From contig JAMPIQ010000001.1 of NCBI GenBank assembly GCA_024699855.1, forward strand, positions 4,030,001 through 4,094,000: DNA of 64,000 nucleotides. The letters are read 5' to 3'. This DNA is from Aphelenchoides besseyi. Its lineage: Eukaryota; Nematoda; Chromadorea; Rhabditida; Aphelenchoididae. This document shows, piece after piece, positions 37,721-49,730 of the stretch (its first letter is position 1; each line of letters begins with the position of its first letter). Position numbers and translations under genes: made by a program. The notes beneath the pieces are model-generated. The model saw nothing but the letters and a program-made list of their open reading frames with translations. It searched no databases and was not told the DNA's origin.

Positions 37721-38334
37721 ATGTCAGACGCTGTTGAAATTGCCGGGATGTCGGAGATGGAGATGATGGAGAAGTTGAAAGAGAAATCGGACGAGTATTT
37801 CAAAGATCTGAAGCACCTTCCGAATCCGGTTGCCTCAAAACTCTACAAAGTAAGTCATTGCTTATATACATCCAATGTTCAGGACTTCAGGACTTTCCTC
37901 GTCGTTGGAAATTGTTGGAAGATCGAGTGAAAGTACTTGAAGAGTTGGTCAAGAGCGTGAAATGGGAAGACAAATCGGTTGAAGAGAATCGTTATGACAT
38001 TGCCACTGAGTTGGTGGACAAGGCAATGCAAGGCTTCGAAATCTACGATGAACACTTGGTAATCATATGCCGCATAAGAGTTTCGAGTTTATTTTAGGAT
38101 CGTCGTGTTCCAATCGGTCATCGATTGGTTTTGGAGTCGCGTCTACTAACGTCAATGAAACACGCGTTCGATCGTGTCGAAGGAATTATGCGTGATTTCT
38201 ATGGCAAAGATCAGTTCTACGCGAACAACGAACGAGATGATTTGCGGTTGGAGATTCGTATGCTTGATGCCACCTACACGGAAGTCCACACCTTCTTTCT
38301 TCAATCGTATCTCGAAATGGAGTGGGGATTTTGA
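37721..38334 (+). CDS. unrecognised helical protein
   Basis: Three exons are joined by two good short introns (about 37849-37892 and 38060-38098). They encode about 175 residues, mostly amphipathic helix: MSDAVEIAGMSEMEMMEKLK, then DFPRRWKLLEDRVKVLEELV, then RLLTSMKHAFDRVEGIMRDF, ending in SYLEMEWGF at 38334. AATAAA at 38355-38360 fits a short 3'UTR. The ATG at 37721 gives a soluble protein. An in-frame ATG at 37661 would add a hydrophobic stretch (LIFVISCVFVRLHFVLLFV) that could be a signal anchor. I do not recognise the family. The splice sites, codon use and poly(A) signal make it a convincing gene. Confidence 0.72.
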
Positions 38335-38574
38335 TTTGTTTTGGGCGTTTTAGCAATAAATGATTTAGAAAAGTCTCTGCTCGGGATTTTTACTGTGAAA
38401 TTCATTTCCTCGTGCATTCAATACTTCCTACCGAAACAAATTGATGTGTTTAACCAGTGCTCTAATTGTTCTAAACCACTTCAACAAACCGATTCGTTTG
38501 ATGCGTGCAATTTCTTACCCACTATACTCCAATCATTCTTCTTGTTTTGCTCTTGGAATCAAATTTGTATGTTC

Positions 38575-38948
38575 TCAGTATTGGGAACTTGTAAAAATTC
38601 CGTCTGGCGCAGTCAGAACTAAGAGTATTTGTCTTGGCCCTGTGAGTGCTCAAGAACCGCTGGCAGGTGATCCGAAGATCTCCTCTGCGACACCAGCGGT
38701 CCCTTAACACTCGCAGATATACGGCGGTTTCGGTGCATACCGAGTAGGGATCGACACCACCGAAGTGGCGACGACCAAAGAAAACGACACTCGATCGTCT
38801 TACCTGCACAGCAACAAACGAAAACCCCGATGGGATCACCGCCTTTATCCCACAAAACCTCTTCGTTCGACCCTCTACTCTTGTTTCGCGCTATTTCCAC
38901 CGTTAGCCCGGAGGCATTTTTGTCTCCACTGCCATCATCACTGCGCAT
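38575..38948 (-). CDS. doubtful small open frame
   Basis: An ATG at 38948 opens MRSDDGSGDKNASGLTVEIA and runs with gene-like codon use to DPIGVFVCCCA at about 38810. There a donor (gtaagacg) could join an acceptor at about 38640 (actcacag), giving a short ending ILLVLTAPDGIFTSSQY. No family is recognised. A second, unspliced reading of the same strand is also open. The G+C-rich block could equally be regulatory. Confidence 0.2.
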
Positions 38949-40019
38949 TGAGTCAAGAAATCATTTCGATTTAACGAATTACACAAGATCAAAATGAAAT
39001 TAGAACTTAATTATTTGTACAAACCTGTAGGAATTCACATGTAAAAGATTGTTCCGTATTTTCAGTTCTAACTATTCGATTATCTTAACATTCATCTGTT
39101 CGACTCTAATTTGATTCTAAATGAAGTCACTTCGACTTCCAATAATCGCAACCATTCTTATCTAAATGAAATATTCGTTCACAAAAACTCACAACTTGAA
39201 GCAACAAGTGACTCTCCAATCTGTTCGGCTTCAGATGAAATGGAAATCCATAAACAAGAACTCAGAAAGGAAATTGAGTTCAATTTGTCAAGTTCCATTC
39301 GTTTAATTACAATTTTATTGAACATAAAGCCACTTAGCATTCACCGAAGCCGTTTCAATCCAATAATATTAATTGACGGCAATATGATGCTACAGAATAC
39401 GTTCTTGTCCAAGAGATTAATCCGAGTTCAGCGAATCCGAACTTGAAAACATCGCTAATTCAATTAATCGACCTCACAACCAACGTTGATTTCCAAAATG
39501 AATGGAAGAAAACTGACTGGCCACTTAACCAAACTTCCAAACGAAACAAATTCCGATTTTCAACCGACCCACTCAATCTCATTTCCAGTCATCCAAAAAT
39601 GAACATCCGACTCATTTTTCCAACACAAAATTTGCATTCCATGACTGACAGACGGACAAGCGGAATAGGTGTGGGGGAATAGTTAGTCCAAACTTACTGA
39701 TCGCAGCAGTTTACTCACGCACGTAAAGTTTTCTCGAGTGCAATTGTGAAATGCGCCTAACGCAAAATCGGCGGTTGATGTCTGACACAAAGTCTATAAG
39801 TTCGTCTTACTCTCATCTTTTTACCGATAGGCGGAGTCCGCTAATTAAATCAACTTACGCGGCCTGCGAGTTTACGGTACGGTAAACAGTTCAATGGATG
39901 TGTGTTGAAAACGTACTTAAGGGACTGAAGAATCTGCAATCGGTTTAGTTCGTACAACAAGCAAGTGGCTCATCCTATCTAAACTTTGTGATTATTTCAT
40001 CGTATTGATTGCATACCGA
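38949..40019. other. intergenic, no gene supported
   Basis: Plus-strand frames at 39111-39446 and 39443-39682 are open and begin with ATG, but they are rich in Ile/Asn/Ser without domain, splice or poly(A) support. Probably upstream sequence of CPT1. Confidence 0.35.
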
Positions 40020-43000
40020 ATGCCGTGGAATCAACCGACACAATGGATTCAAACGTTTTTCACTCTTCAAACCGATCAATTGAGAGTCGAAAGTCGTATA
40101 TTAACGTGAGTGAAACTCTTTCTTCCAACCAGCCAGACCACAATCTGTGACCTTTTGCCACTTACCGTATTCTATTTTTAAATCGAATTAATGGACTTTT
40201 CTATTTGAGCGTTTCCTAATTCGTCATTAAGTTCAATCACGAGTACAAGCATTAAATAAATGGAATGTTACTCCAAGTAAAAACGACCCACGCGATTGTT
40301 TTGCCATTAAGACACATCATTAGTGTTATTTAAGTGAATCAAAATAACACAAATTTTATAGTTTAAATGTCTACGGCATTTAGCGAAATCGATGGGTTGT
40401 CCTAATCAACTTTTTGTAAACTTTCGAAAGGCAGTATTTAAGTGCTAAGCTGTTCAATCAAACCATGACCTTCAGCTCCTTTGTTTTCGCACTGTGAAAT
40501 CGAACAGTTGGATAAACTCCTAGAAAAAAGTTCGATTTAACGCGCCTGCATTATGGTTTTGCAGTCATTAATTGAATTCATTTCAGCGAAACTTCGGGCC
40601 TCCAATCTGCTGAAATGACGGTCATAACCGAGAAACCCAAACGGAAAGTAACACCGCCATTCGGATTTCACTATCATTATCCATCCAAAGTGAATCGTTT
40701 GATGACTAAGATCTACGTGAGTTGTCTTTGTGATTCTGTCAATGAGTGTCTATTGTTTAGAATGAAATCTTCAATCAACTGTATCCCATTCGTCCACTGA
40801 TATTCGGCACAAGTTTTGTGGTTGCGACATGTTACTTTTATGCTCATCCATCTTACGTTCCGCATCGTTTTGCATTCGGTGAATATGGACCGTTGATTTT
40901 TGGCTTTTTTGTGACAATGATTCCGGTCGTTGTTCTGCGTGCTTTCCTGAACTTGTTTTTCTTTCGCTACAAAGGACATTTGTTCGAAACCCCCAAAACC
41001 CAGTCGATGACCACCCGATTCTGGGCTCTGTGTTATTATGCAATGAAAAAATACGCGCCACCGCGTCTTCTAACTTGCAATCGTCTTCTACCAAAACAAC
41101 CGGTTCCATCATTGCATGCAACTTTACTCGAATATTTGGCAACAATGGATCCGGTTTGTGAACAAGTCAGTTTAACTCCTCGTTAAAACAACTACTGTAC
41201 GATTTCAGGAAGATTTTGTTCATTTGCAATCGCTGATTCCACGATTTTTGTGTGTCGACGGTCCTCAACTTCAACGAAAAGCTCGACTAAGCGCCTGGCT
41301 GACTCCTAACTACGTTACACCTCATTGGGAAAAATACGTCTATCTCGCTCGTCGAGATCCACTTATGATCAACACATCTGTTTGCAGTGTCGACTTTGTT
41401 GGGATTCCAAATTACAGTCAAGCTCGTCGAGCTGCAAACATTGCTTATTTGACTACGGTAAGTTTTACAACAATAGTTAGAGAAATCAACTTCAGAAAAT
41501 CAACTTGTATGCTTAAAACGTTCGTATTTTAGCTGCAAATGCTCAGTTTTGGTGACGAAAGTCAACGACCGCCAGCTAGTGGTTTAGTGTACTCTGGTTA
41601 TTACAAAAGACTGTTCGCTAACTGTCGAGTTCCGGGTCGTGAAATTGGTATTTAAACTTTTGTTTTAAAATTTACTTCCGTCTTTCAGATCACTGGGAAC
41701 CGAGAGAATACGCCCGACATGTTGTTGCCTATTCAAATGGTTGTTTCTATCGAGTTGAAATGTTTGATGCGAAAACTGATCGAATCTACAGTTTGGATGA
41801 ACTGACCGAGTAATTTGAATGACATTTTGACCTTCATTTCATTGCGTTGTTTAGAGTAATGACCGAACTTCTCAATCGTTCCGATACACCAACAGATGCG
41901 GAGAGCAAAGTGGCGGCGTTTGCGCACGATCGTCGTGATTGTTGGGCTGAAAATCGTGAACGATTCTTCAAACAAAATCCTGTGAATTCAAAGTTCTTGG
42001 AAGAAGTCGAATCTTCGATTTTCGTTTTGGTTTTGGACGACTCCGAACACTATGGCTATGATGTAACTTTTACTGTTTTACTTGTAACTTCTCTTGATTT
42101 TAGGGCGACAACGATGTGCTTTCGACCTTCACGCGTGATATCTTGACTGGAGATGGACGCCGTTATTGGCCGGATAAGCCTATGAATATCACTGTTTCTC
42201 GTAACGGCCGAGCTGCAGCCTGTAGCGAGCACAGTTTTGCCGATGGACCCGAATACGTTCACTTCGTAAGTTGAGATGATCCTGCAATTTTTTATAATGT
42301 GCTTAGATGGAAAATTTATTCGGAACGGAAACCCATTTTTTGAATTCTTCTGATAAATCGGATGAAGTCACAGCGCGTTCTGGATTACAATTAGCCAAAC
42401 GACTGGAATTGGATATGAACGACGAGGTCAGTCTACATACAAAGTCCTATTAACAACGATAGTGTTTAGATGCAAACGGAAGTTCAAAAGTGCTATGATA
42501 ACTACGTGATTCAAAAGAACGATGTCGACTTAGCATCAGCTGTGTTTAAGGATTGGGGAAAAGGGAAAATCAAAGCAGCCAAATGTCCACCGGTAAGCGT
42601 AATGGAAGGTCTTCAATTATGAACTTTTTAGGATGCTTTTATGCAAATGGCTATTCAATTGGCGTATTACAAAGGTAGCTATTCGCTTGTAAATCACAAA
42701 CAAACCAAGTGTTTAGAAGCACGAAAATGTGTTCCAACTTATGAAGCAGCAGCAGCACGATTTTACGACTACTCACGAACCGAAACTATTCGAACAACCT
42801 CGCGTCGTTCAGCTGCTTTTGTTCGTGCAATGGTCGAAGATGATCGAGATTCTGTGAAATGTGCGAATCTTCTCATTGCTGCATGTCAGACTCATCAACA
42901 GCGAAGTCGTAAAGCAATGACCGGACGTTAGTTACAAAACAATACATCTGTTTTACGGATTAATTTACAGAAGGCGTTGATCGGCATTTATTCACGTTAT

Positions 43001-43406
43001 ACATTATATCTAAAGGTATGGGTATCGACAGCCCATTTCTTAACGACTACGTTCAACGCGAATGGATTCTATCGACAACTCAAGTAAGTAACAATTGAAG
43101 TTAAATCAAGTTAACATTCTCATTTAGACTCCATATATAACCGGAATTATGGACGAAGATAATGGATCAGATCAAGAGAAATGGTTGGGTGGTTCTTTTG
43201 GTAAGTTAATTTTTGTTTGCCCGTCCATTAAATTGCAAATTACAGGTGCGGTAGCTAAAGAGGGCTACGGTATTGGCTATCATTTCATGGGAAACGAAAA
43301 CATCGTATTTCACGTCAGTTCATATCATTCTGCCAGTGCGACAAGTTCTTTTCGTTTTCGCTCACTGATTATAGAATCACTACGTGAAATGATGGACCTT
43401 TTTTAA
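40020..43406 (+). CDS. CPT1: carnitine O-palmitoyltransferase 1
   Basis: CPT1 makes acylcarnitine at the mitochondrial outer membrane and commits fatty acids to beta-oxidation. Two N-terminal membrane helices are visible (PLIFGTSFVVATCYFY and LIFGFFVTMIPVVVLRAF). The acyltransferase domain follows: PLMINTSVCSVDFVG, GLVYSGYYKRLFANCRVPG, RHVVAYSNGCFYRVE and the catalytic His in SEHSFADGPEYVHF. Further on are DAFMQMAIQLAYYK, YDYSRTETIRT, AMTGRGVDRHLF and GYGIGYHFMGNE. It ends at 43406, with AATAAA at 43418-43423. A 42-nt intron without stops after YYKG was removed by comparison with the family. The start is uncertain: an upstream exon from 40020 splices in phase over about 475 nt, or translation starts at 40615 (MTVITEKPKRK). 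Confidence 0.93.
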
Positions 43407-43552
43407 ATCAAACTGTAAATAAAATCTTGACGACTGTTATTTGCACTTCGCATTTACATTTCCAAGCAGCTTTATTTTCATAACCATTCACTTGTAAATT
43501 AAACTTGAAAGAACATTGAAATAGAAGTCTTTCATTCATTTTTAGGACTGAA

Positions 43553-44168
43553 ATGTCCGACAAACTAGAAACTATTATAATCTTTACTATCATGGCTTAT
43601 AACCCTACTGTCTTATCGATGTTCTTAAGTCATGTACGTGCTAACAAACCAACCTCTTACTATAAACCATCAACACAACCTCTGCAGCCATCTTTTCCCG
43701 ATGACAACAAATTTGAATGTCCACAAAAGCCGCTTTCTTACGAAGAGCTGAAATTCACTCAACCACTTGATCACTTTGATTCGAACGACAATCGAACGTT
43801 TAAACAGGTTTTAGATTTTGTCAGTTTCTTTCTAGAAACTCCCACTTTGGCGCTATCGAATTCAACGACGTTACTTTGAACCCACAGCTAATGCGCAGAA
43901 AATCATTCAATAGAGTTCGATTCTAGTTTATTATCAAAGAGCTTGAAGTACTTGACAAGTGATTTTGCTTTAGCTGATCTCACGAATTTTATTGAAAGAT
44001 TCAATAAAATGAATAACTTTACCGCACCCAGAACAGTCGCCATCGGAGGTAAAAGTATGTCGCTTTCAACAATTGCACATCCAACATATAGGATCTTATT
44101 GCGGAACATTAGCTGCACGAATACGTCTTTTGCATCCGAAACACATTGTTGGTATAATTATAAAGTAG
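43553..44168 (+). pseudogene. S28 serine peptidase pseudogene (Pro-X carboxypeptidase type)
   Basis: 43553-43807 opens with ATG and contains the N-terminal family pattern LKFTQPLDHFDSNDNRTFKQ. After a gap, 43937-44168 encodes LKYLTSDFALADLTNFIERF. After a 43-nt intron it continues as GGSYCGTLAARIRLLHPK, which holds the nucleophile motif GGSYxG. The stretch between them, normally about 70 residues, is reduced to about 120 nt with a frame change near 43900 (QRRYFEPTAN may be the remnant of the HRYFG motif). The frame ends at TAG 44166-44168, long before the Asp and His of the triad. It lies directly behind CPT1 and next to a decayed transposase. Confidence 0.75.
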
Positions 44169-44380
44169 TGAAAATTACAAAAAGCAAACTAATAAGGGAA
44201 TTTTTTTAAGCTCTTAAAAGTAGTTGAAAAAACAAGCACATAGACGTTATTTAGAATTTACTGCTATTCTGGAAGTTTTGGTCATCATTGCCAGTTTAAT
44301 CAAACTGTTCTGAATTGTAATTGGTTAGATTTGCCGTGCATATTCCTTAATTTCCATTGCCATTCTATTGTTTGTGTGAA

Positions 44381-45011
44381 CTAGTCATCCGCGCACAGCA
44401 TCTCCGATAGAACGTTCCAAATGTTCTCGATAGTAAATGGGTCCGGCCTTCCCGCATAACACCCAATTAGCTCAACATTTTGCAGTGATTTGAAGTATGT
44501 TTTGATTACTCGAGCTTTATGTATCTTTGAATTGTCTTGTTTCCAATAGAATTTTTGCCTTTTGAACTGCTGTTTGGCCCACGGAATAAACTTTTTCTCC
44601 ATCTCATACAAGTACAGTTGCAAAGTGTAACGTTCTAAGTTATCCTAAAAACAAAAATTAATTTTATAATTCAAAACGACCATACCTAAAGGTGGATGTT
44701 TTTGTTATAGACAACTGTTTTTCAAAGCATAACGTGTCCTTCGCTCTGTTGATGCCGATGTCTGACTGTTCTAGACTTTTCGGTTTTCCGTATATTATAG
44801 TTTTTCCGGAGCGTCGAGCAAGAATCGTTTCTTGTCGGTAAACAACCACGACTTGAAGTTGATTGACGTGTTTCTTGGCAAAATCAAGGCGACATTGTTT
44901 GTAACGAAGATCTTTTCTGATTAATTCCGTGCTTTGTGCGGTAAGCTCGAATATTTTTCCCGTGAGAAACAAGTCGCAACGACTGACTACAACCTGCGCC
45001 AGATAAGCCAC
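44381..45011 (-). mobile_element. decayed Tc1/mariner-superfamily transposase
   Basis: Read on the minus strand, the pieces appear in the right order for a DDE transposase. CRLDFAKKHVN (about 44870-44905) shifts frame into FKSWLFTDKKRFLLDAPEK, the first catalytic Asp region. After 44623 comes EKKFIPWAKQQFKRQKFYWK, then QDNSKIHKA (second Asp) and FTIENIWNVLSEML, matching the PIENxW end. At least one frameshift and several stops break it. Related N-terminal pieces may extend to about 45340. I could not find terminal inverted repeats or a TA duplication. It is not active. Confidence 0.7.
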
Positions 45012-47931
45012 AACTGTTCACCGTCTCTACTCTTTTTTCCGGTAGGTTCAACACAACGATGGTCTTCAGAATGGCATCCAACGGTATTGTGGTGGTTCGA
45101 TGCTTTTGCAATGTTCCAGTTCGACTAGACGGTGTTCGTATGACTACCGTCTTTGGATCCTACAAAATTTCCGATGGAATTGACGATTACATGAGTAAAA
45201 AACGTTTCTAATGTTATCTTTGAGTTTTGGAATTTCCGTCTATGGACGCCAACAGCACTAATGTGAGTACCCTTAAAATCTAAAAAATTTTTGAATGCTT
45301 TTAGATTAACAAAATACTCGGTGCAATTAATTCCACGACGCAACTTATCAGCATCTGTTCATTAGGATCAGTGACAGCATAAAGGAACGTTTCTTTTGAC
45401 TCAGGGCAGATTCCGTCAAATACCTACTGTTTCGTCAAATTTTGCCTCTGATTTTACTCTCCATTTACTAAACACTATTCCGTCAATCTTAACTGTGCGT
45501 TCAGGGCCTCCTAAATAGTAATACCAAAATCCTGAAATTTTGCCCGCCTATTTTTACTGGATTTGCCAAAATATATTAAGCGCACACCTCCCGAAGAATT
45601 ACGTTACCTCAATCAATCGTGGTGTTCTTATCATACCCAACTTCCGTCCAGCAAATGTGATTGCATTTAAGAGCTTAAACGTACAAAAAAACGAACGATT
45701 GTAACGAACGGCAAGTTATCGACTTCCATGCATCTGTTCTTTCTCAAGCCCATTTCTTTTCGACAATTTTTAATTCCGCAGCGCCAACGATTTGGATTGA
45801 ATTTTGCTGGCATTTCATGTCCGTTGGCCTAGTTTCGTTTTTCGTGTGCTATTCCGCAGTTTTGAAGAAACCAAAAGGCTTCTTCTTCAGTGTATAGGAC
45901 CTGTTTACTGTCTATTCACGTTCGGCGACAGATGAGCAAGGGTAAAGAGTGGGATTAACCACTCGACGTCGCGGTGAGATTGACGGAGGTGGCATGTGAT
46001 CGTCGGCAGTGTATAGCAAATCAAACAGATTCATTTTATAATGCAACCGATCGCGAAGAAAACGTATCTTGATGATTGTCGAATTAAGCAAGTGATCAAA
46101 AAATATTTACACCGATCTTAATCAACATTCGTTGGTTCGAGAAAATGGTTACAAATGCTGTTGCACCATCACCTTGTTATTGCTTAATTTATTCCGAGCA
46201 AGTGTCGTTAGCTCTGTAAGTTCCGATGTTACCTATTCCGCATAAAATTTATTTCATTGTAGAAATGCCGAATAAGTACAATAATTACAGTTGAATTGGA
46301 ATTGTTTTGATCGTAATCCTCTCGACACGTTCAACCGAATTCCAATTCTCGCGCTTCATGGCGAATTTTTCGATACAACTAACACTTATGATAGGCTTTA
46401 ACTATGTAATTCGAACAACTGTGCGTACGATAAAACGAATGACTTGCATGTCACGAACGATCAAAATGATTGCTAACTGTTCGCTTTTCATTCGAAATTA
46501 TTGCAAATTAACTTAAACATATCAGAATTCCTTAAAATCTTGACAAAACAACAAACCATCCAAAAAGTACGACGGAATTGAATGAAAATTTAGGCTGGTC
46601 AACACTTTCGCGGATGTAAACATTTATTTGTGGTCCTTAAAAATCTATTGATTTTTCTTGCATAAGCTGTTTACTATTTACTGGCTTCTTGGCAGAAATT
46701 TCAAAGACATTCAGAAATTACCGAGAACTAGGTCTGATCAAAGCTTTTGCGTATAATTGTACTTTTTCCACTTTGTCCACGAAGAATCAATTAGTAGTGT
46801 CCAATGTTCACTACATCGTTACTTTGGTCAGAGAATTGCCAGTCCAAACTCACCGATCACTTGACAGACTGGATAAATCGTTGTGTACTACATGAAATAT
46901 AGTAAAAAACGATGCAAAGAATCTCGACGCTACGCTGATTACAATAACCGTGCCGAACGCATTATTTCGGTCTGCATCTTCTTATAAGATAATCTGGACA
47001 AAAACGTAGAAGGCTTCACTTTGAACTTAAAACTGTTGTTTATGCGAGTATTGACGTTTCGGTTTATAAGAAACTATAAATTACCACGCTAAATGTCATA
47101 AGGAAACAGATTCATGCGATTTTAAAGCCGAAATAAAGTTACTAACTGACAATATAAATTCCAATGCAGTAGATGAAAATGACATTGAAGATCCCCACTC
47201 TGTCTCTGTCTTCTGACAAATGCACGGTTTGTTAGCTCACAAAACCATAAACAAAATTGTTTACGTGGTTTTCTAGCCAGTACGTCGTAACGTAAAGCGT
47301 CGATTATAAAATACAGTTTTATCTTCTGTTGATCATGCTGCAATCGATGAACAGACAAACCAACAACAAAACTGCGTCGAATTTTTGCAGTTAGTCAACC
47401 GGATGATGGAACAACCAAGTTTCCATGAACTTCTAAGCATAAATGACATAGAAAATAAAAAAAGAGACATTTACAGACTTGTTAAACTCACTACCTACTA
47501 TCAGTTTCAAAGTTTGTAGCAAACTGTTAAATTTTTGTTTATATCAATTTAAATCAGTTCCACAAATTAAGAATAGCTTCCTTTTATCGTCATGTCATCG
47601 ACGCTTTTAAGTTGTCTAACAATAAGGTCAGTACTTGCGTTTGAAACTTTTACCTTCTGACATTTAGTTGATTTCTGTTTTTAACGATGATTTTTGCAAA
47701 CTTTCTTGTTTACAATAGCAATGAAGTCACGTGCAGTTAATTCACTTGTTCCAATACTCATCTTCTGCTTTTATGGATGGCGAAGTCTCGTTTCTTTTCA
47801 TTGCCATCGAGTTTTAAGAATAAGTCAAAACAATGTGTTTATGATTAAAAAGCTGTGACAAAGTTGTGCTGATTTACAAATTCGGCTTGGAAAATGGGAG
47901 ATTAACACAAAATTACAAAATACAAATTGAT
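45012..47931. other. 2.9-kb region without a recognised gene
   Basis: 45.0-45.35 kb may hold more of the decayed transposon. 45.4-46.05 kb is of more even base composition and has stop-broken minus-strand stretches, possibly another old element. 46.1-47.9 kb is A/T-rich. Open frames (46307-46516, 46689-46895) show no domain or splice support. Confidence 0.4.
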
Positions 47932-48564
47932 TTAGCGAACTTTGTTTTTGAGTCCTTCGAAGCAGTCCAAAAACAAGCAGATTGCCGTCGTAATCATAGT
48001 CAAGTAGTCGCACAAGTTGAAGGCCAACGCACTGAACGACGATGGGATGGCAGGTGCTGCGGCGTGAACCAACAACGCAAAAATAAACGGTCCGAAAGAT
48101 TCTGCAAATGTCAACAACCCATTAATTTCCCAATGTTTTGAACTTACGCAATCCGTAATGAATCTTCTTTTGGTTGTTATGTCCCGCTGACATCAGAACT
48201 TCGATGTCTTTTCGTCCGTCCACTTGTCGTCGCCAACGATCGAAAACAAGAAGAGCGTTTGCTGCGATGAATGCGACAGGAATCAAGAACGAAATATGTC
48301 CCAAATTGGATCCCCATTGAGTGTAGAGAGCCAGAACTTGGAATGGAAGTGACAACAAAGTGACAAAACGAACTTGTTGAGTGATCTTCGAGTAATTGTA
48401 TGCTCCATCTTGGCCGAGAATCTGACTGTTCACTTCTGCAAAATAAAACATTATAGCAACGTATTGCAACGGTCGAACTCACTTTGACGAGCTTTTTCGG
48501 CTCCATCACGCATCTCATCGGCAATACGTCCGGCTTCGTTCTTTGCGCGTTCCAATGTGCTCAT
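47932..48564 (-). CDS. unrecognised four-helix membrane protein
   Basis: Three exons encode about 180 residues. The start at 48564 gives MSTLERAKNEAGRIADEMRD, a charged helix. After a roughly 45-nt intron there are two hydrophobic segments (VRFVTLLSLPFQVLALYT and HISFLIPVAFIAANALLVF) separated by a short polar loop. A basic loop then follows, DRWRRQVDGRKDIEVLM. A second intron (about 48100-48146) leads to two more hydrophobic segments (FGPFIFALLVHAAAPAIP and LTMITTAICLFLDCF), ending KNKVR at 47932. Both introns splice in phase with consensus sites, so the gene is convincing. I do not recognise the family; the organelle is unknown. Confidence 0.72.
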
Positions 48565-49316
48565 TTTCGTTGATTTCAATTGATTCTGAATAGTTTGACG
48601 TCAGTTAGAGAACTACAAGCATGACGAGTATGACTAACACGAAGAAGATTCACGGCAAGAAATTGATCCCAATGAATCGCTTATCAAAAAGACTCAATGG
48701 TTCGAATTGAAAAATTTTCGTTGAGGATCGTCGCGAATGTGCTACGCGAACAAAAACACGAACGAGAAAAACAACCTCGTGTGCATGTTGTTTACTGTTT
48801 ACCACGGTCTTGGGCGTTGTTTTCTGAGCGGACTGCGCGTTGTTTTCGAAAGCATTCTGCTTTTGCTTTGGCCTCTCTCTCCGACAAAAACAACACGAAA
48901 GTTCTTGTTGGTAATCCGTCGAGCAAAAACGACAACTCGAACGGTTTCGACTCAACAGAATGCTCATAAGATGACTGCGATTTAGCTGTTCGTTCAACTA
49001 CAAAGTTGTTTTTGTGTGTCAACAATGAACTTCAACAACAAGTTCAAAGTCTATGGTTTTCACACAATCAATAAATCCTATAGTCAATTAGTTTCACCAA
49101 CAAGAACTTAATGAAAGGCCAAGTTGAACTGAAAATATAAAGAAAAAGCAACAAGAACGATCAGTTTAGTGCTAATCCTGTGGCATATGGTCGGTTGGAA
49201 ATGAACAAAAAACAACAAGAAAGCCGAAGAAACGGATGCCTATCGAACCCTAAGGCCTCTCAAACAACAGCTGTTAATTGCAGAAAAAAGTGTTCGCAAT
49301 TTCTGATCGACACTTT
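48565..49316. other. intergenic, no gene seen
   Basis: Upstream sequence of the four-helix gene and downstream of the TFB1M locus. Several frames are open over 48.7-49.0 kb on both strands at once, which reflects composition rather than coding. Confidence 0.35.
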
Positions 49317-49730
49317 TCAACCGTAAAGATGACTACCAAACAAGCCAATTGAATTGAGAGCAAATGTCAGCAACATGGCGATAAAAAGCAAAAATCTTAT
49401 TTGAGATATCCACTCTCGTTTCTCGAATCGTCTAATCAACAATTTCGAAAATGTAAACAACACGCCAATCCCTTTGATTCTCTTTTTTTCATCAAAGCAA
49501 ACATCATTCGGGAATGAATCATTGACGCTGAAATAAACGTTGCAGTCGCCATTCCCATAATACGAAATGAAGAGCTGAGGTTCGAAAACAAACTGTTTAC
49601 TTGCATAACAATCGAAAGTAATCTGTTTATTGGAAGCAAACTCAACGAGCAGCAGATGAAAATTCGGCCAACGAAAGACCTCGATCAAGATTCGGTGTCT
49701 CCGGAGCTTCGTAGACGGGCGGTATAGCAT
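49317..49730 (-). CDS. 137-codon open frame overlapping the TFB1M 3' end
   Basis: An ATG at 49730, inside the last TFB1M exon but in another frame, opens 137 codons that run 325 nt past the TFB1M stop. The product has a polar, aromatic middle (FVFEPQLFISYYGNGDCNVY) and a hydrophobic end (IRFLLFIAMLLTFALNSIGL). Comparison with the copy at 18.3-18.7 kb is suggestive. The two differences in the nearly identical block are silent in this frame, and the older block differs mostly by conservative changes (FTFSKLLIRR versus FTFSRLLIKQ). It could be the last exon of an unrecognised membrane-protein gene, or chance. No homologue is known to me. Confidence 0.3.
   Translation of the reverse strand: MLYRPSTKLRRHRILIEVFRWPNFHLLLVEFASNKQITFDCYASKQFVFEPQLFISYYGNGDCNVYFSVNDSFPNDVCFDEKKRIKGIGVLFTFSKLLIRRFEKREWISQIRFLLFIAMLLTFALNSIGLFGSHLYG

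Noticed and set aside
39111..39682. Two ATG-started plus-strand frames upstream of CPT1
   Set aside because: Ile/Asn/Ser-rich products, no domain, no introns of the usual kind and no poly(A) signal.
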